From assembly GCF_011397635.1 (NCBI RefSeq), contig NC_064772.1:7765035-7829034 (forward strand): a stretch of 64,000 nucleotides of DNA. Reading direction: 5' to 3'. Each line of letters begins with the position of its first letter. Within the stretch, counting starts at the first letter, position 1. This document shows positions 25,801-35,399 of this stretch, one piece after another. Source of the stretch: Epinephelus fuscoguttatus (Eukaryota; Chordata; Actinopteri; Perciformes; Serranidae). The notes below the pieces were generated by a model. The model was not told where the DNA came from and did not search any database. It saw only the letters and a list, made by a program, of their open reading frames with translations. The translations under genes were made by a program, and so were the position numbers.

Positions 25801-28800
25801 GTTATAAACAAAGATTATTATTATTATTATTATCATGGGTAGTCTACATGGCTTGTTTACATGACGTAACAGAAGTGCACATTTAATAACAGATTCAGTG
25901 TGAAGAGGTTGCTGTTGCTGTTAGGACATAGTATAAATTTCATGAGGCGATTTTCAAATGAACAGCAGTCAGGACACTGTTGTGTGTTTTTGGTATGTAA
26001 ATATCAGACCTACACAAATGAGCTCAGCAAGATGATTGTAAAGTATTCAGAAAACGTTATTTAGTCTGAGTAATGGAATGTTACAAAGTTCATTTTAGGG
26101 CATGTATTTAGTGATCTGTAGTGTAATACTTTTTAAAAGTGGCCCTCCCAACACTGCAGGAACACCATAACACTGTGATTAGTCTACTGCATGCATTTCA
26201 AAGACCATCTAAAAGCCCTATAAACAACAGGCATCTAAATAATAAGCTACAACGTACTATATTATTATTGAATATAGCCCAGAGAAACATGCGGTAAAGT
26301 CTACATCAAGCAGGCAACACATTCCCTCATTTAGCAGCATCATCACAAAAACATTTAGGCATGAAGATAGTAACAACAATTGCAACAAACAGACCAAACC
26401 AAGCTGTTACAATTAACAATCAAAAAGCCTTGTACTCCTGAGATATGTCTTCAAGTCACATAAACAGATGAAGGAGTGTTCATCACTGCCATATCATTAA
26501 GAGGATCTTCATGGCAGTGTTTGTTTGATTAGAAGTCTGCAGTAAATCTGGCGGATGTCACTAATGGCATATGGAAATGTATGCAAGGTGTGTATAGGAT
26601 TACGGCTGCCGGCTCTACTGTCGGGAGATAATGTACTATTTCAAATAGTTGGAAAGTGTGTTTTTTAACATTGTTTGCCCTTTTTTCACTTAAAAGGATG
26701 CTCAAAAAAGCAAGAATTACTGCATTGCAGTTGTGTGCCTCTGCAAACCAGTCAAGCTGCAGTTAAATATAACATCCATGTCTGTCCAGAGTCATGTAGC
26801 CATGACAGCTGACATTGACAATACTGCAAAGAAGCTGCATATTCAAAATACACGGACGGTTCACACACATCTTGGACACCCAAGATTAGTGTCACTAATT
26901 CAGTATCTGACCAAATGTCTCCCCTTCTGTTATGGCCAGAAAAGTGTTTTGCAGAGCATTGTGACGTCACAGTGAAGTTGACCTTTGACTTTTTGCATAA
27001 TAAAATGTCATCTCTTCATCGTGTTATCCTATTTGACATTTGTGTGAAGTTTTGTCATGATTAGTGTATGAATTCTTGAGTTATGGCCAAAAATATGTCT
27101 TGTGAGGTCACAGTGACATTTGACCAACAAATTCTCAACATTTGTGCCAAATTTAAGGAAGTTCCCTTTAGGCTTTCTTGAGATATTGCGTTCACGAGAA
27201 TGAGATGGATGTAAGGTCACACCAAATTCTAACCAGTTATTCTTGAGTCCAAGTGGACATTTGTGCCAAATTTGAGGAGATTCCCTCAAGGTGTTCTTAA
27301 AACAATGCATTCAAGAGAATGTGACGTATGAACAAATGTACATAAGGACTCGAAATCATAATGCCGTCGACCACGGCTGTCACTGGTGCTGAGGCATAAA
27401 AAGATGTGTGTCCTCTCTGTGATGCAATAGAAGTATTTGGTTCCTAACAAAATGTAGGGTTAGATGATTCCTATAGGTTTTAGTGCCATTTTAAAAGTTC
27501 TTAGCATATTTTGCGGATTATTGGAATAATATTGTGAATTGCAATTATTTTGGCTAGGATAGACGTGACATGATTTTTTTCATATCATTCCATAACTAAT
27601 GATCATGCAATTGTAATCTAATCTGAGAAGACAAAACCCTGTTCTGCTCAATTATCTATGTAAACACACTGTAACTACCAAATCAGTTAATTGGAGTCGG
27701 TAAATTTTAAGGATCATCAGTGACGATGGAAGTATGGATGGACATTCCCTTTCTAAAATAAAATTTGTGTGCAAAAAGATATTTTTCTGTGCTCAAAATG
27801 TCCCATCACACACCCGATACTTAGACACAAATGAAGCTTCAGCTAAAGTTAAGTCAGGAGGACTATACTTCTGCACGATTATGTCTGTAATTTATTCCTC
27901 ATACCATCTGCCATTCACTCTGCCATTCTGTCAGCTGATTACAGTTAACCAATGACACGGCGACACACATTCTCTGCTTCTTGGTCTAAATATGCTTCTC
28001 TTTCTGCCTGTAGGTCTTTCATGCTGTGGTTGTACACATTCTCCACATCCTCCTGGTTACAAATCTCTCTCTGGAGTCCAGGCATCTAAATCTTCTGTCA
28101 AATCTTGATCAGCACATAATCTGTTAATCTCCACACCTGTAATCTGTATTAAATAATTATCTTTACTTCATTCATCTGTCCCTCCGTACTCAAATAGACC
28201 CAAATATGGAAATTATTGAAGAGTAACAGCAGCCTCTGGAGTCTTTGGTGCCTGTGTACACCAGCTTACTTTGTCCTGTTCGATATCTCCTTCCAGCAGG
28301 TTCAGCCCCGCAGCTGCAACAGAAAATCGTATCAGTTTATGAAAATCCTCAGAACCATGCACAGATTATACAACAAAGCAAAACAATAATGTGTCCACAA
28401 ACCTTCATTGATGTCAAAGATGTCCCAGTCATGACCTTCATCAACATCAGTTTCTGTAGATGCAGAATCAATAAGATGCTGCTCAAAAAAAGGGACTACA
28501 GAAGTATCCTATTAACATTTATTATTGTACATGTGCAATAAGCATTTCGTCCTGTCCCACAGACCTGAGACGTGTTTACTTTAAAAGGTAGCATATGTTT
28601 AAAATGCTTATTTATTCTTAAACTAAAAATCTGAAATTCTGGTGCCTGGCCTGAAGATTTGAAATGAATTTCTAAATTATTCTGAGTGAGGTATTTGAAA
28701 TCTTCTCACTATCTAACCTCAGCCTAAGTCAAGTTTTTGTCCCCCTTTTGACAGGAATTAACATGAGAAACATTTATAACATGTGACTCACCTGTATCAC

Positions 28801-28975
28801 CTGTAAGCTTAGCTATTGCCTGGTAAATACATGAGGAAATACATCATAATCATCATAATCAATGTCACTGCTTTGCACTGGAGATATAATATCACTGTTA
28901 ATGTTGCAAAAAAAAGCAAAAGTTTACTGGTACCAGTCCAAGGCCATAGAACAGAATGATCCACCTGAGTGCCAT
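11628..28975 (-). CDS. mep1b: Meprin metalloprotease, beta-subunit-like
   Basis: Meprins are membrane-bound zinc endopeptidases of the astacin family, acting at the surface of epithelial and other cells. Fourteen exons splice in frame: 28928-28975, 28792-28819, 28403-28453, 28270-28313, 24491-24566, 24253-24370, 21380-21558, 20968-21186, 20365-20514, 16786-17001, 15309-15565, 12549-12759, 12269-12445, 11912-12174 (2037 nt, 679 residues). Domains are: signal 1-17; propeptide to about 58; astacin about 60-254, with [11 protein letters not shown] at 151-161 and Met-turn SVMHY at 206-210; MAM about 258-430; MATH about 435-590; TM about 629-652; then [20 protein letters not shown] and [10 protein letters not shown] favour the beta over the alpha subunit. 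No EGF-like exon was found. The last exon (11628-11776) would add about 49 residues but needs a phase-1 donor, while the strong GTGAGT donor is phase 0. The C-terminal end is therefore uncertain. Human meprin beta is about 700 residues, similar in length. Confidence 0.9.
11912..12174 (-). CDS. mep1b: Meprin exon 14: stalk, transmembrane helix, basic anchor
   Basis: Encodes a Ser/Ala/Gln-rich stalk ([14 protein letters not shown]), a hydrophobic helix ([20 protein letters not shown]) and the stop-transfer run MRRRRQQQ. The meprin EGF-like module normally found between MATH and the helix is absent. A GTGAGT donor follows GFME. Confidence 0.88.
12269..12759 (-). CDS. mep1b: Meprin MATH (TRAF-like) exons 12 and 13
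   Basis: Exons 12549-12759 and 12269-12445 encode [24 protein letters not shown] and [17 protein letters not shown], hallmark blocks of the meprin MATH domain. Exon 13 ends SLE plus one base, which joins the next exon as Asp, matching the meprin EDIS-type junction. Confidence 0.92.
13566..13612. repeat. (CT)n / (GTCT)n microsatellite
   Basis: Approximately 17 CT dinucleotides are followed by CTGT tetranucleotides. The same kind of tract precedes the related repeat tail at 35400. Confidence 0.85.
13613..13890 (+). repeat. Widespread fish retroposon tail ending in (ATTG)n
   Basis: Contains 'tgtacgacatctattgcatg', 'tggaagagggatccctcctc', 'gtatgctgtaaagccctgtgaggcaaattg' and a (TTGA)n end. A second near-identical copy lies at 35400-35730 and a short 3' part at 33410-33495. 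The common polarity and simple-repeat tail suggest a LINE-mobilised element. Confidence 0.7.
13897..14480 (+). repeat. tRNA-derived SINE copy, interrupted
   Basis: Starts 'gcggcacggtggtgtggtgg' with a tRNA-like box A. It is interrupted at about 13963-14182 by unrelated sequence, then resumes 'ttctctccgggcactcc...' to 'gaggatgaagcggttagaag' and a (GAAT)n tail. Same family as 17107-17440 (minus), 17978-18255 and 29679-30064. Confidence 0.75.
14608..15060 (-). CDS. Unrecognised 150-codon ORF inside a repeat
   Basis: The ORF stays open for 150 codons, longer than its surroundings, and includes [20 protein letters not shown] and [11 protein letters not shown] do not recognise the family. Its position just inside one end of the 13312-15145 element suggests a transposon-derived reading frame rather than a host gene. 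No splice sites or start context support expression. Confidence 0.25.
   Translation of the reverse strand: MQFTYKWKLSHRLRMISLYIHKQGAVCWRLPSWVPYLNTVAERDIHASPFTFIYNLPSLETEKVKLNPGRFCVNLLCTFMILSHFKWRTTHMFCPVRGKPRHQIKEKDQISEGGTNASEYQRCLFQSWKELLKEKDFTRDAEVACFLLDR
15309..17001 (-). CDS. mep1b: Meprin MAM exons 10 and 11
   Basis: Exons 16786-17001 and 15309-15565 encode the rest of the MAM domain ([49 protein letters not shown]) and lead into the MATH domain ([14 protein letters not shown]). The pieces occur in the family's normal order with no frame breaks. Confidence 0.92.
17107..17440 (-). repeat. tRNA-derived SINE, minus orientation
   Basis: Reverse complement of the 29679-30064 SINE: tRNA-like head with box B (GGATTCGAATC type) near 17355 and head end 'gcagcacggtggtgcagtggttagc' near 17440. 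It is diverged and its tail is lost. Confidence 0.75.
17618..19483. mobile_element. hAT-like element with a nested SINE
   Basis: Outer ends 'tggcggttttgggcgggggc' and, mirrored, 'gcctagaaccacca' resemble each other, and both are followed inward by C/G tracts ('gtgccccc', 'tgcccccccc'). Phrases such as 'ggggagcatgcccctgga' are typical of fish hAT relics. A GC-rich segment (18260-18830) lies inside. The flanking 8-mers agree only partly, so the superfamily is tentative. It lies in a meprin intron. Confidence 0.45.
17978..18255 (+). repeat. tRNA-derived SINE copy, 5'-truncated
   Basis: Runs from 'gtttgcatgttctccccgtg' to 'gaggatgaagcggttagag', nearly identical to the same part of 29679-30064, without the tRNA head or a clear tail repeat. 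Confidence 0.8.
20020..20128 (-). repeat. tRNA-like SINE head, minus orientation
   Basis: On the minus strand it reads 'tagctcacctggtggag' (box A) and 'cgttcgattctga' (box B), followed by 'ccctttgctgcatatcatc'. The same family occurs in plus orientation at 62383-62545. No cloverleaf with a sensible acceptor stem was found, so it is not called a tRNA gene. Confidence 0.6.
20365..20514 (-). CDS. mep1b: Meprin exon 9: start of MAM domain
   Basis: Encodes [17 protein letters not shown], the signature start of a MAM domain, and ends SNMGQCK at a GTGACA donor. MAM domains mediate meprin subunit dimerisation. Confidence 0.92.
20968..21186 (-). CDS. mep1b: Meprin exon 8: Met-turn and end of astacin domain
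   Basis: Contains [11 protein letters not shown], the methionine turn and the tyrosine zinc ligand of astacins, and DVIGQRM near the domain end. The exon ends after LYNC at a GTGAGT donor. The open frame continues past it to a stop, which shows that the splice is needed. Confidence 0.93.
21380..21558 (-). CDS. mep1b: Meprin catalytic exon 7 (zinc site)
   Basis: Encodes [15 protein letters not shown], the HExxHxxGxxH zinc-binding motif with the catalytic glutamate (E152). All three zinc histidines (151, 155, 161) are present, so the protease is expected to be active. Acceptor TGTATAG, donor GTAACA. Confidence 0.95.
21789..21938. mobile_element. 150-bp MITE-like inverted repeat
   Basis: 'ccaactgaccctttgct' at the left is mirrored by 'agcaaagagtcagttgg' at the right. 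Too short to code, with no evident target duplication. Lies between meprin exons 6 and 7. Confidence 0.55.
23321..24066. mobile_element. hAT-like non-autonomous element
   Basis: The ends CAGCGGTTCTCGACC and, mirrored, GGCTGAGAACTACTG are the familiar CAG-GGTTCTC type of hAT termini. The flanking 8-mers (TTGTAGAC/TTACAGGA) match only in part. A G/C-tract segment at 23840-23930 may be a further nested relic. Confidence 0.65.
24253..24566 (-). CDS. mep1b: Meprin astacin domain, N-terminal exons 5 and 6
   Basis: Exons 24491-24566 and 24253-24370 encode the mature N-terminus ([14 protein letters not shown]) and the [10 protein letters not shown] segment with the first conserved cysteine. Both follow the usual order of an astacin fold. 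Splice sites are canonical and phases 0/1/2 are consistent. Confidence 0.92.
25256..25510. repeat. Degenerate tandem repeat of CACAAAATGA-type units
   Basis: Imperfect roughly 20-bp units such as 'acacaaaatgacaacaaag' and 'gatgcaaaatcaccacaaag' lie between two G/C-rich edges with 'gggccc'. This layout is common in fish hAT-derived repeats. Non-coding; in meprin intron 4. Confidence 0.45.
25511..26734. other. Meprin intron 4 sequence without recognised features
   Basis: A retroposon-like tail ('aagcactttgtaactctg', then ATT repeats) is visible at about 25780-25835. Otherwise I see no coding or structured sequence. Confidence 0.4.
26735..27395. repeat. Dispersed teleost repeat ending 'gaggcataaaa'
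   Basis: Contains 'ttcagtatctgaccaaatgt', 'cacagtgaagttgacctttgac' and 'cttgagtccaagtggacat', ending 'ctgaggcataaaaaga'. Partial copies lie at 37605-37995 and 63670-64000. The near-mirrored ends 'tgcctctgc' and 'gctgaggca' suggest a DNA element. Confidence 0.65.
28270..28453 (-). CDS. mep1b: Meprin propeptide exons 3 and 4
   Basis: Exons 28403-28453 and 28270-28313 encode [16 protein letters not shown] and [15 protein letters not shown]. This acidic motif (DIFDINE...L.EGDI) is characteristic of the meprin propeptide just before the activation cleavage region. The two are separated by an 89-bp intron. Confidence 0.88.
28792..28819 (-). CDS. mep1b: Meprin 28-nt micro-exon
   Basis: Flanked by acceptor TTTACCAG and donor GTGAGT. 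Its 28 nt supply the one-base phase shift needed to join the phase-0 leader exon to the phase-1 propeptide exon, encoding AIAKLTGDT plus part of Glu. Without it the reading frame of the next exon is lost, which is the main argument that it is real. Confidence 0.65.
28928..28975 (-). CDS. mep1b: Meprin exon 1: start and signal peptide
   Basis: ATG at 28975 begins [16 protein letters not shown], a hydrophobic leader, followed by a GTAAAC donor. The preceding acceptor (TTTCTGCAG, exon start 29020) leaves a 45-nt 5' UTR on this exon. The start was chosen because it is the first ATG in the exon and opens a leader in the right frame. Confidence 0.8.
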
Positions 28976-29678
28976 GGCTCCAGCTGCAGACATACTCAAC
29001 CTGCCTCAGCCCTGCTGCGTCTGCAGAAATGCTCTTCCTTTGTTTTAGAACATAACCGATGATCTATCAGATAATAAGGACATTTACAGACAGTGTCATA
29101 AGTTGTATGGACAAGCAAACGTGTTAGGTCACAAATTAAATATGTGTTCAGTGTCTGCAAAGACCTTGATTTCTAAAGCTTTTTGTACCCCACTATTCAC
29201 TGTCCACCTGTGGTGTTGCTATAGAGTGCTGCAGGAATGAGTCCTTAAACCCAGCATTTTAGCAGTCCCAGTTCCCTCCTCTCAAAGTCAGTGAGGTTTT
29301 TTTGATTAGATCTCTGAAATAAGGTCTGAGGTTTTCACAAGCTTTAGAAACTTTTGTTCTGTTCTCTCTTTCACATGGTGGTTGCTAACAAGTGGCTAAA
29401 TGAGACTATAGAACATCATCACACTGAGCACGACTGCATCTGAGTCGATCCCCTGTTGTCACAATCACCACAATTAACACACGCAAATTGAGCTCCCTAC
29501 GGAGCAGCATCACGTCTCCTTGACCTCCTATAATGGACAGCCAGGTAACAATAGTGTTTGCCCTAAGCCTCAATGCTATTTACCACTGTTGTGAAATTAA
29601 ACCACTATGAAAACATCTCAATACAGCCAGACTGACTTAGGCAGTAACCCACTATTAATCTTAACAACAAGTAAGCTA

Positions 29679-30064
29679 AGGGCGGCACGGTGGTGTGGTG
29701 GTTAGCACTCTCGCCTCACAGCAAGAGGGTTGCCGGTTCGATCCCGGGCGTGGGAGCCCTTCTGTGCGGAGTTTGCATGTTCTCCCCGTGTCAGCGTGGG
29801 TTCTCTCCGGGCACTCCGGCTTCCTCTCACAGTCCAAAGACATGCAGATTGGGGACTAGGTTAATTGGTAACTCTAAATTGTCCGTAGGTGTGACTGTGA
29901 GCGTGAATGGTTGTTTGTCTCTATGTGTCAGCCCTGCGATAGTCTGGCGACCTGTCCAGGGTGTACCCTGCCTCTCGCCCGATGTAGCTGGGATAGGCTC
30001 CAGCCCCCCCGCGACCCTCAAGAGGATGAAGCGGTTAGAAGATGAATGAATGAATGAATGAATG
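29679..30064 (+). repeat. Full-length tRNA-derived SINE with 13-bp target duplication
   Basis: The head 'ggcggcacggtggtgtggtggttagcac' with box B 'ggttcgatccc' leads through a conserved body to a (GAAT)n tail. AACAAGTAAGCTA flanks it on both sides (29666-29678 and 30065-30077), showing LINE-type insertion. It lies upstream of the first coding meprin exon, in its 5' UTR intron. Confidence 0.92.
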
Positions 30065-30599
30065 AACAAGTAAGCTATTCTAGAGTAAAATCACACTGTC
30101 TTCCTCCAACTCTCTGGCTTTCTTCTATTTTCAAACCCTTTTCTTTTTTTCACTTAGTGTGTGCAAATAAAAATATCATAAACTATTATTTTCTGCAGTC
30201 ACATCATCTACTTTACAGTCTCTCAGAGGGTACTTTATCACTTAGCCTTGGTAAACAGCTTCGGGGTTTCTTCGTCAGCCTGGATGTTGGGATTTGAAGC
30301 ACCCATATATTCCACATCCTTTGAATGTAGCCCCTCTAGCTGGGGTTACTTGTATAGTAGCATTCTCTGTTCTAGTCCATCTATGTGTTGTTCCAGCAGC
30401 CCATTTCTCATCAGATTGCCCTGGTTCCCCAACACCTGATGCAGACCTTGTTGAGCCGGGCGACATCCAAGCCGGCACAACTCATCCTTACTCATCCTGA
30501 GGCTAGCAGCATAATTGACCTTGTCTAAGGGTCCAGACTGAATATGTGTTACCTGCCCTGACCGGTATTCCCCAGTCTTCAAACCCCGGTCTTCAAAGT

Positions 30600-31590
30600 C
30601 ATTAACCTTAACCACACACAACCATCTCTAGGGTTTACAGAAGATGGTCCAAAAAAGAGAAAATCTCCAGTGAACAGCAGTTCTCTGGGTGAAAATGCCT
30701 TGTTAATGCCAGAGGTCAGAGGAGAATGAATAGACTGGTTCAAGATGATAGAAAGGCAACAGTAACTCAAATAACAGCTCTTTACAACCAAGGTATGCAG
30801 AAGACTATCTCTGAACGAACAACATGCCGAATCTTGAAGCAGATGGGCTATAGCAGCATAAGACCACACCGGGTGCCACTCCTGTCAGCTAACAACAGGA
30901 AACTGAGGCTACAATTCACACAGGCTCACCAAAACTGGACAATAGAAGATTGAAAAATGTCGCCTGGTCTGATAAATCTCGATTCCTGCTGTAACATTCA
31001 GATGGTAGGATCAGAATTTGGTGTAAACAACATGAAAGCATGGATCCATCCTGCCTTGTGTCAACGGTTCAGACTGGTGGTGGTGGTGTAATGGTGTGGG
31101 GGAGATTTTCTTGGCACACTTTGGGCCTCTTAGAACCAACTGAGCATGGTTTAAACACCACAGCCTACCTGAGAATTGTTGCTGACTGTGCCCATCCCTT
31201 TATGACCACAGTGTACCCATCTTCTGATGGCTACTTCCAGCAGGATAATGCACCATGTCACAAAGGTCAAATCATCTCAAAGTGGTTTTGTGAACATGAC
31301 AATGAGTTCACTGTACTCCAGTGGCCTCCACAGTCACCAGATCTCAATCCAATAGAGCACCTTTGGGATTTGGTGGAACAGGAGGTTCTCATAATGGATG
31401 CGTAGCTGACACATCTGCAGCAACTGTGTGACACTATCATGTCAATATGGACCAAAATCTCAGGGATGTTTCCAGCACCTTGTTGAATCTATGCCACGAA
31501 GAATTAAGGCAGTTCTGAAGACAAAACTGGGTCCAACCTGATACAAGGTAGGTGTACCTAATAAAGTGGCCACTCCACTTACTAGTTATC
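30600..31590 (+). pseudogene. Tc1/mariner transposase pseudogene
   Basis: Two open blocks, 30726-30953 (helix-turn-helix region, ISERTTCRILKQMG) and 31040-31405 (GGVMVWGRF, FQQDNAPCH, SPDLNPIEHLWD), are the DNA-binding and DDE halves of a Tc1 transposase. A one-base deletion near 30948 breaks the frame and a TAA at about 30990 follows. The second Asp and the Glu of the DD34E triad remain. The right end reads 'taggtgtacctaataaagtgg'. I could not find a matching left end, so it is probably truncated there. Confidence 0.88.
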
Positions 31591-32353
31591 AAACCGTTAT
31601 CAAAGTTATTAAACATATGTGACAAATGAACTTCAGATTGGTACTTGTGTATTTCAGTTTCACAATTCACTTTCCATTTCCTTTTAAAGCTAAAATAGGT
31701 CTCAGAGCCACTGTTACCACACCACATCTGTTGTATGGTCAGTTTTATAGAACAAACCTTGGCTAGTTTTCAATTAGGAGCTCTGTTTACCAGAAATTAC
31801 ATTTATATACAGCTATATGTTTTATAGGAAATGTAATGCAGAGCTAATTTTTTATCAACATAATGAGGAATGTTGCGAATTAATGTAACTTTTAAGTCAC
31901 AAAAATGTTGATACTGAGCATATTAGCAAAATGTAAATCATTTGTTTTCCGCCACAGTATCTTGCCTAAGCCCAAGACAAGAGTCTGTGTTATGGTGTTT
32001 TTTTGTTGCCTAAGCCTCTGACAGGAGACTGGACACGAGGCCAAGGTTCTAATATCAACATCCTGCACTTTGTACGCCCGCCATCCTTCACAGCCACCTC
32101 CTTACAAAGCCTGTGCAGTACATGAATGTAGTGTTCTATTTCCTTTTATCGGGTATTGTAAAAATAATTATGTCTGTTTGTAAGTTAAGCATATACAGCT
32201 GTCTTTAATGTCAATGTTAAGTTAGTTCTGTTCACAAGCCCTAAAAGGATTTTCCATTCCCCCTGTGTATTTTTTAAATTTGTTGTATTTTTTAAAATCT
32301 TATTTTATTTCATGCACAAATAAAGAATTAAAGTGAGCGACTACAGTTCTTAC

Positions 32354-32500
32354 CTGCTGAAGTTGCTAAATGCCTCTTTAGACTGGATTTCAGCTGTCCG
32401 TCTCTCCTGGAACAGAAGGTGATGATGTTCTGAGAGAAATGTATCTGCTGTTCACTGAGAAGAACACTGCTCTACACAGTGAAAATTAAACTGTCTATGC
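32354..32500 (-). other. mep1b: Inferred 5' UTR exon of the meprin gene
   Basis: A minus-strand segment ends CTTCAGCAG before a GTAAGA donor at 32353. The next minus-strand acceptor is the one before the signal-peptide exon (29020). A TATA box lies about 30 bp upstream of the assumed start. The right edge is estimated from the TATA position only. Confidence 0.45.
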
Positions 32501-32525
32501 TATCTTTACTCAAATGATTGCTGAC

Positions 32526-32533
32526 TCTTATAT
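32526..32533 (-). promoter_or_regulatory. mep1b: TATA box, probable meprin promoter
   Basis: On the minus strand the sequence is CATATAAGAG. Transcription would start near 32500, just inside an exon-like segment with a good donor. TATA promoters fit a tissue-restricted gene. Inferred. Confidence 0.4.
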
Positions 32534-33217
32534 GTGATGCTTAAGCCAGCCCCTGCTTCATCACTTCCTGTGACAGCAAATGGAACAGTGTAGTGAAATG
32601 GGCAACAGTGTGTGATTAGGTTCTACCTGATTTTGTTCAGGCTGACTTTTTATGTCATTTTACACCAATTTTGAAGAGTGGCAAAGCAACTCTAAAGCTA
32701 CTGTCAATTCTCACATCAGGGCAATAGGTCTTTAAACAACACCAGAGAAGGTCCACATACTGTAACTCTCTTAAGTGCAATTTATTGGTACATTATACAT
32801 CCACAGCTAATGTTTCAAGCTGAACGCTATTCTTCAGACTGTTGTTTGTTACTGTTCTTGTCCAGTGCCTGCCTTAAATGGTTTTTGGATGTGCATGACT
32901 GTCATATGTTTAGGTCTTGAAAATGTTTTTAAAAGGATTTATTTTAGTTACCTTAAAATAAGACGATCAAAGTCTGACATTTAATTTCCTACAGTCGTAA
33001 ATCTTGTCTCTTGGCTGCTGTTGGCAGTTATGTTAGTTATTAAGTGTTTCTCTGTGTGATTGCAGGCTGTCGGGAGACGTTCTACATCCCTAAACTAAAA
33101 ATGGAATTACAACAGTGCTATAACAGTGTTGTAATTCCATAACAGTGCAGTGTTACAACAGTGGATTTCGCTGCAGGACCATCAGACCTGCAGTAAAGGC
33201 TGACTATGTTTACATGC

Positions 33218-33900
33218 ACAAAATAGTCCAGCTTTTGCCCTTATTCCAAAAAATGACAATATTCCCACTGTGGGGAAGGTTGATGAAGAGTAGTGAATGA
33301 TGAAGGAGATCATAGTCAGAATGACTAAGCAGTTAACCATACCTGTTGCTTAGAATATAAGATGTCTGCTTTGCAAGAAAATGAGAAGTATACCTAAGAA
33401 ATCAAGAGGGTCCTAAGGACAGGGGGATGTCGTATGCTGTAAAGCCCTCTGAGGCAAATTGTGATTTGTGATATTGGGCTTTATAAATGAAACTGAGAGA
33501 TATGATTAACGAGATGTCATTTTATGTGTTGCTTTAATTTCTTTTCTTTCCTGTACTGCGGTGTGCATGCCAGAATACTCTCTCCAGGCCTGCTCAATAA
33601 AGAAGTGTTTGATTCTGTTGTATCAGTCTGTGTTTCCCAATCCCTTCATTTTAACACAGCAAACACTCCACCTGCATCACTGCAAGAAGATTTTCCAGAA
33701 TTCACTTGGTGCCATGATCCGGATGGGAATAGAGGTCTGAGAGGGTCCACAACTAGTCACCTGTAGGACTGAGGTGCTTAAAACACTGGTGAAAGGTAAG
33801 GGAGAACCTTTTTAATAGAATTTCCCAGATTTGAGCTTTGCTCCAGTTCAGTACGTTAGTGAAGTGTGTATTTTCTCTGGCTTTGGCCCCATAAACAGGT
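33218..33900 (+). repeat. Direct repeat copy 1 (possible LTR plus leader)
   Basis: It shares about 0.68 kb with 35735-36420: 'cttattccaaaaaatgacaatattcc', 'agttaaccatacctgttgct', 'gccagaatactctct', an AATAAA site, and 'cacttggtgccatgatccggatggga'. The AATAAA followed by a 'tggtgcc...gacccgg'-like stretch resembles the end of an LTR plus primer-binding site of a BEL/Gypsy-type retrotransposon. No gag or pol remains. Confidence 0.45.
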
Positions 33901-34598
33901 AACGGAGTTAACGGATCCCGTTATTTAACCGTTTCAACACTAAATTAAGCAGAGTTACGGACCCAAAGCCTTCAATCTGGGTAAAAGACTAAAGAGCTAA
34001 AATGCTTAAAAAACAAACAAACAAAAAAACAAAAAACAAAAACGGGGTGAAGTTGGGATTTGTGTCTTGAAGTTATGTGCTTATCGTCCTTTCTGTCTCT
34101 TGCAGGCTGCCAGGAGAAGCGGACTGGCCATCAGATATTGTTTGTGGAAATTTGAAAATAAAGTTTGTCAAATTGACTTTTGTCTCTTCATTGTGCACAC
34201 TTACACACGAAATAGGGTAACAGTTAGCTATTTTTGAATGTTACCATTGATTTCTCACATTGGATGGTGAAATATTTGTAGTTTGAAAGGTCCGACCTAA
34301 ATGAATAAAGGTCGTAGTTAACGAAGCATATGAATATTAATATAGAAGGAGCGGCCACTGAGCGCAGCTTCTTTTATTGATTGTTTTTATTGATCGTCAT
34401 GTGGTGGTCATTTTCGATTAAAGGCCGACGTCACGTATTGGCAATGAGCAAACGCTCTCCCTGCTATGTCTTAACAATCTAAACTTGGTACATCGGGCCG
34501 ACGTCGGCCATTGAGCACTGAGTTGTAGGAATAAAGGATCTAAATTATCTTCACCCATAGAGTTGTTAGGGTTTAGACAGACCAATTTATTATAAACC

Positions 34599-34883
34599 TC
34601 ACCTCACCTGCAAGAGAAAACTTATTTTCAGAGTGTCAAAGATATTCCCAGCTGAAATGAAATGATGATTAAAAGCCTTACACATATTTGATTTGTCTGT
34701 TATGATTTGATTTTTAAGGCAAATTTTAGAAGGGAGTGAGATGGTGGAACCATTCTTTAAGGATTTGACAGTTTTCCAGAACTGAGATGAGTTACCAGAG
34801 GTATTCACAAAGGACGACAAATAGAATTCAGATTTGGCTTTTCTGATCAGTCTGAGACAATTGTCTGAGAACATGTTATCCAC
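34599..34883 (-). pseudogene. Non-LTR retrotransposon ORF2 fragment
   Basis: Minus-strand translation includes LIRKAKSEFYLSSF and SSQFWKTVKSL, a block I recognise as the linker between endonuclease and reverse transcriptase in fish LINEs. The frame ends within the fragment, so it is a 5'- and 3'-truncated relic. Confidence 0.75.
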
Positions 34884-35399
34884 CTAAAACTGATTGGACA
34901 AAAATACATGCATGTGTAATGAGGGAGACCTCTTGCACTCACACACTCTCTCCCTCCCTCTTGCATTCTGCCGCACCCTCTGATCAACCTATTAAGACCA
35001 GGTGAGACTTGATTACCCCCTGGTCTAACCACTCATTAAAAGTAGCCGTATGCAGCCAGCCTCAGGCTTGCCTCATCTGTCCTGGCCCCTTGAGGGAGAT
35101 CATGTCACAATAAGGGTATGCATCTTACCTGCCTCCTTTCTAGCTGTTACCTGTGTGCATGTTAAGTGTCTGGCATATTCCCAGGCATTGTTTGCAGTAG
35201 GACCTAACTGGAGGGTAGTATTCATCCCCATCCCCCAACACCACGTGAGTGTGGCATGTGTGTGTGTGCCGGAACACAATTGTTTGGTCACTGTAACCTG
35301 ATGCCCAAGGTATGCTACTGTACTGTACCACAATAGCCAGAATTATAATTATAATTATAACTATAATATTATTACATGAATTAATGTTGTTGTAAGCTA

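Noticed and set aside
29679..29760. tRNA gene suggested by box A/box B sequences (also at 17355, 20020, 36862, 55242 and 62383)
   Set aside because: These are heads of tRNA-derived SINEs: no complete acceptor stem or cloverleaf, and each is joined to a SINE body, tail or target duplication.
30726..31405. Functional Tc1 transposase
   Set aside because: A frameshift near 30948, a stop at about 30990 and no detectable left TIR.
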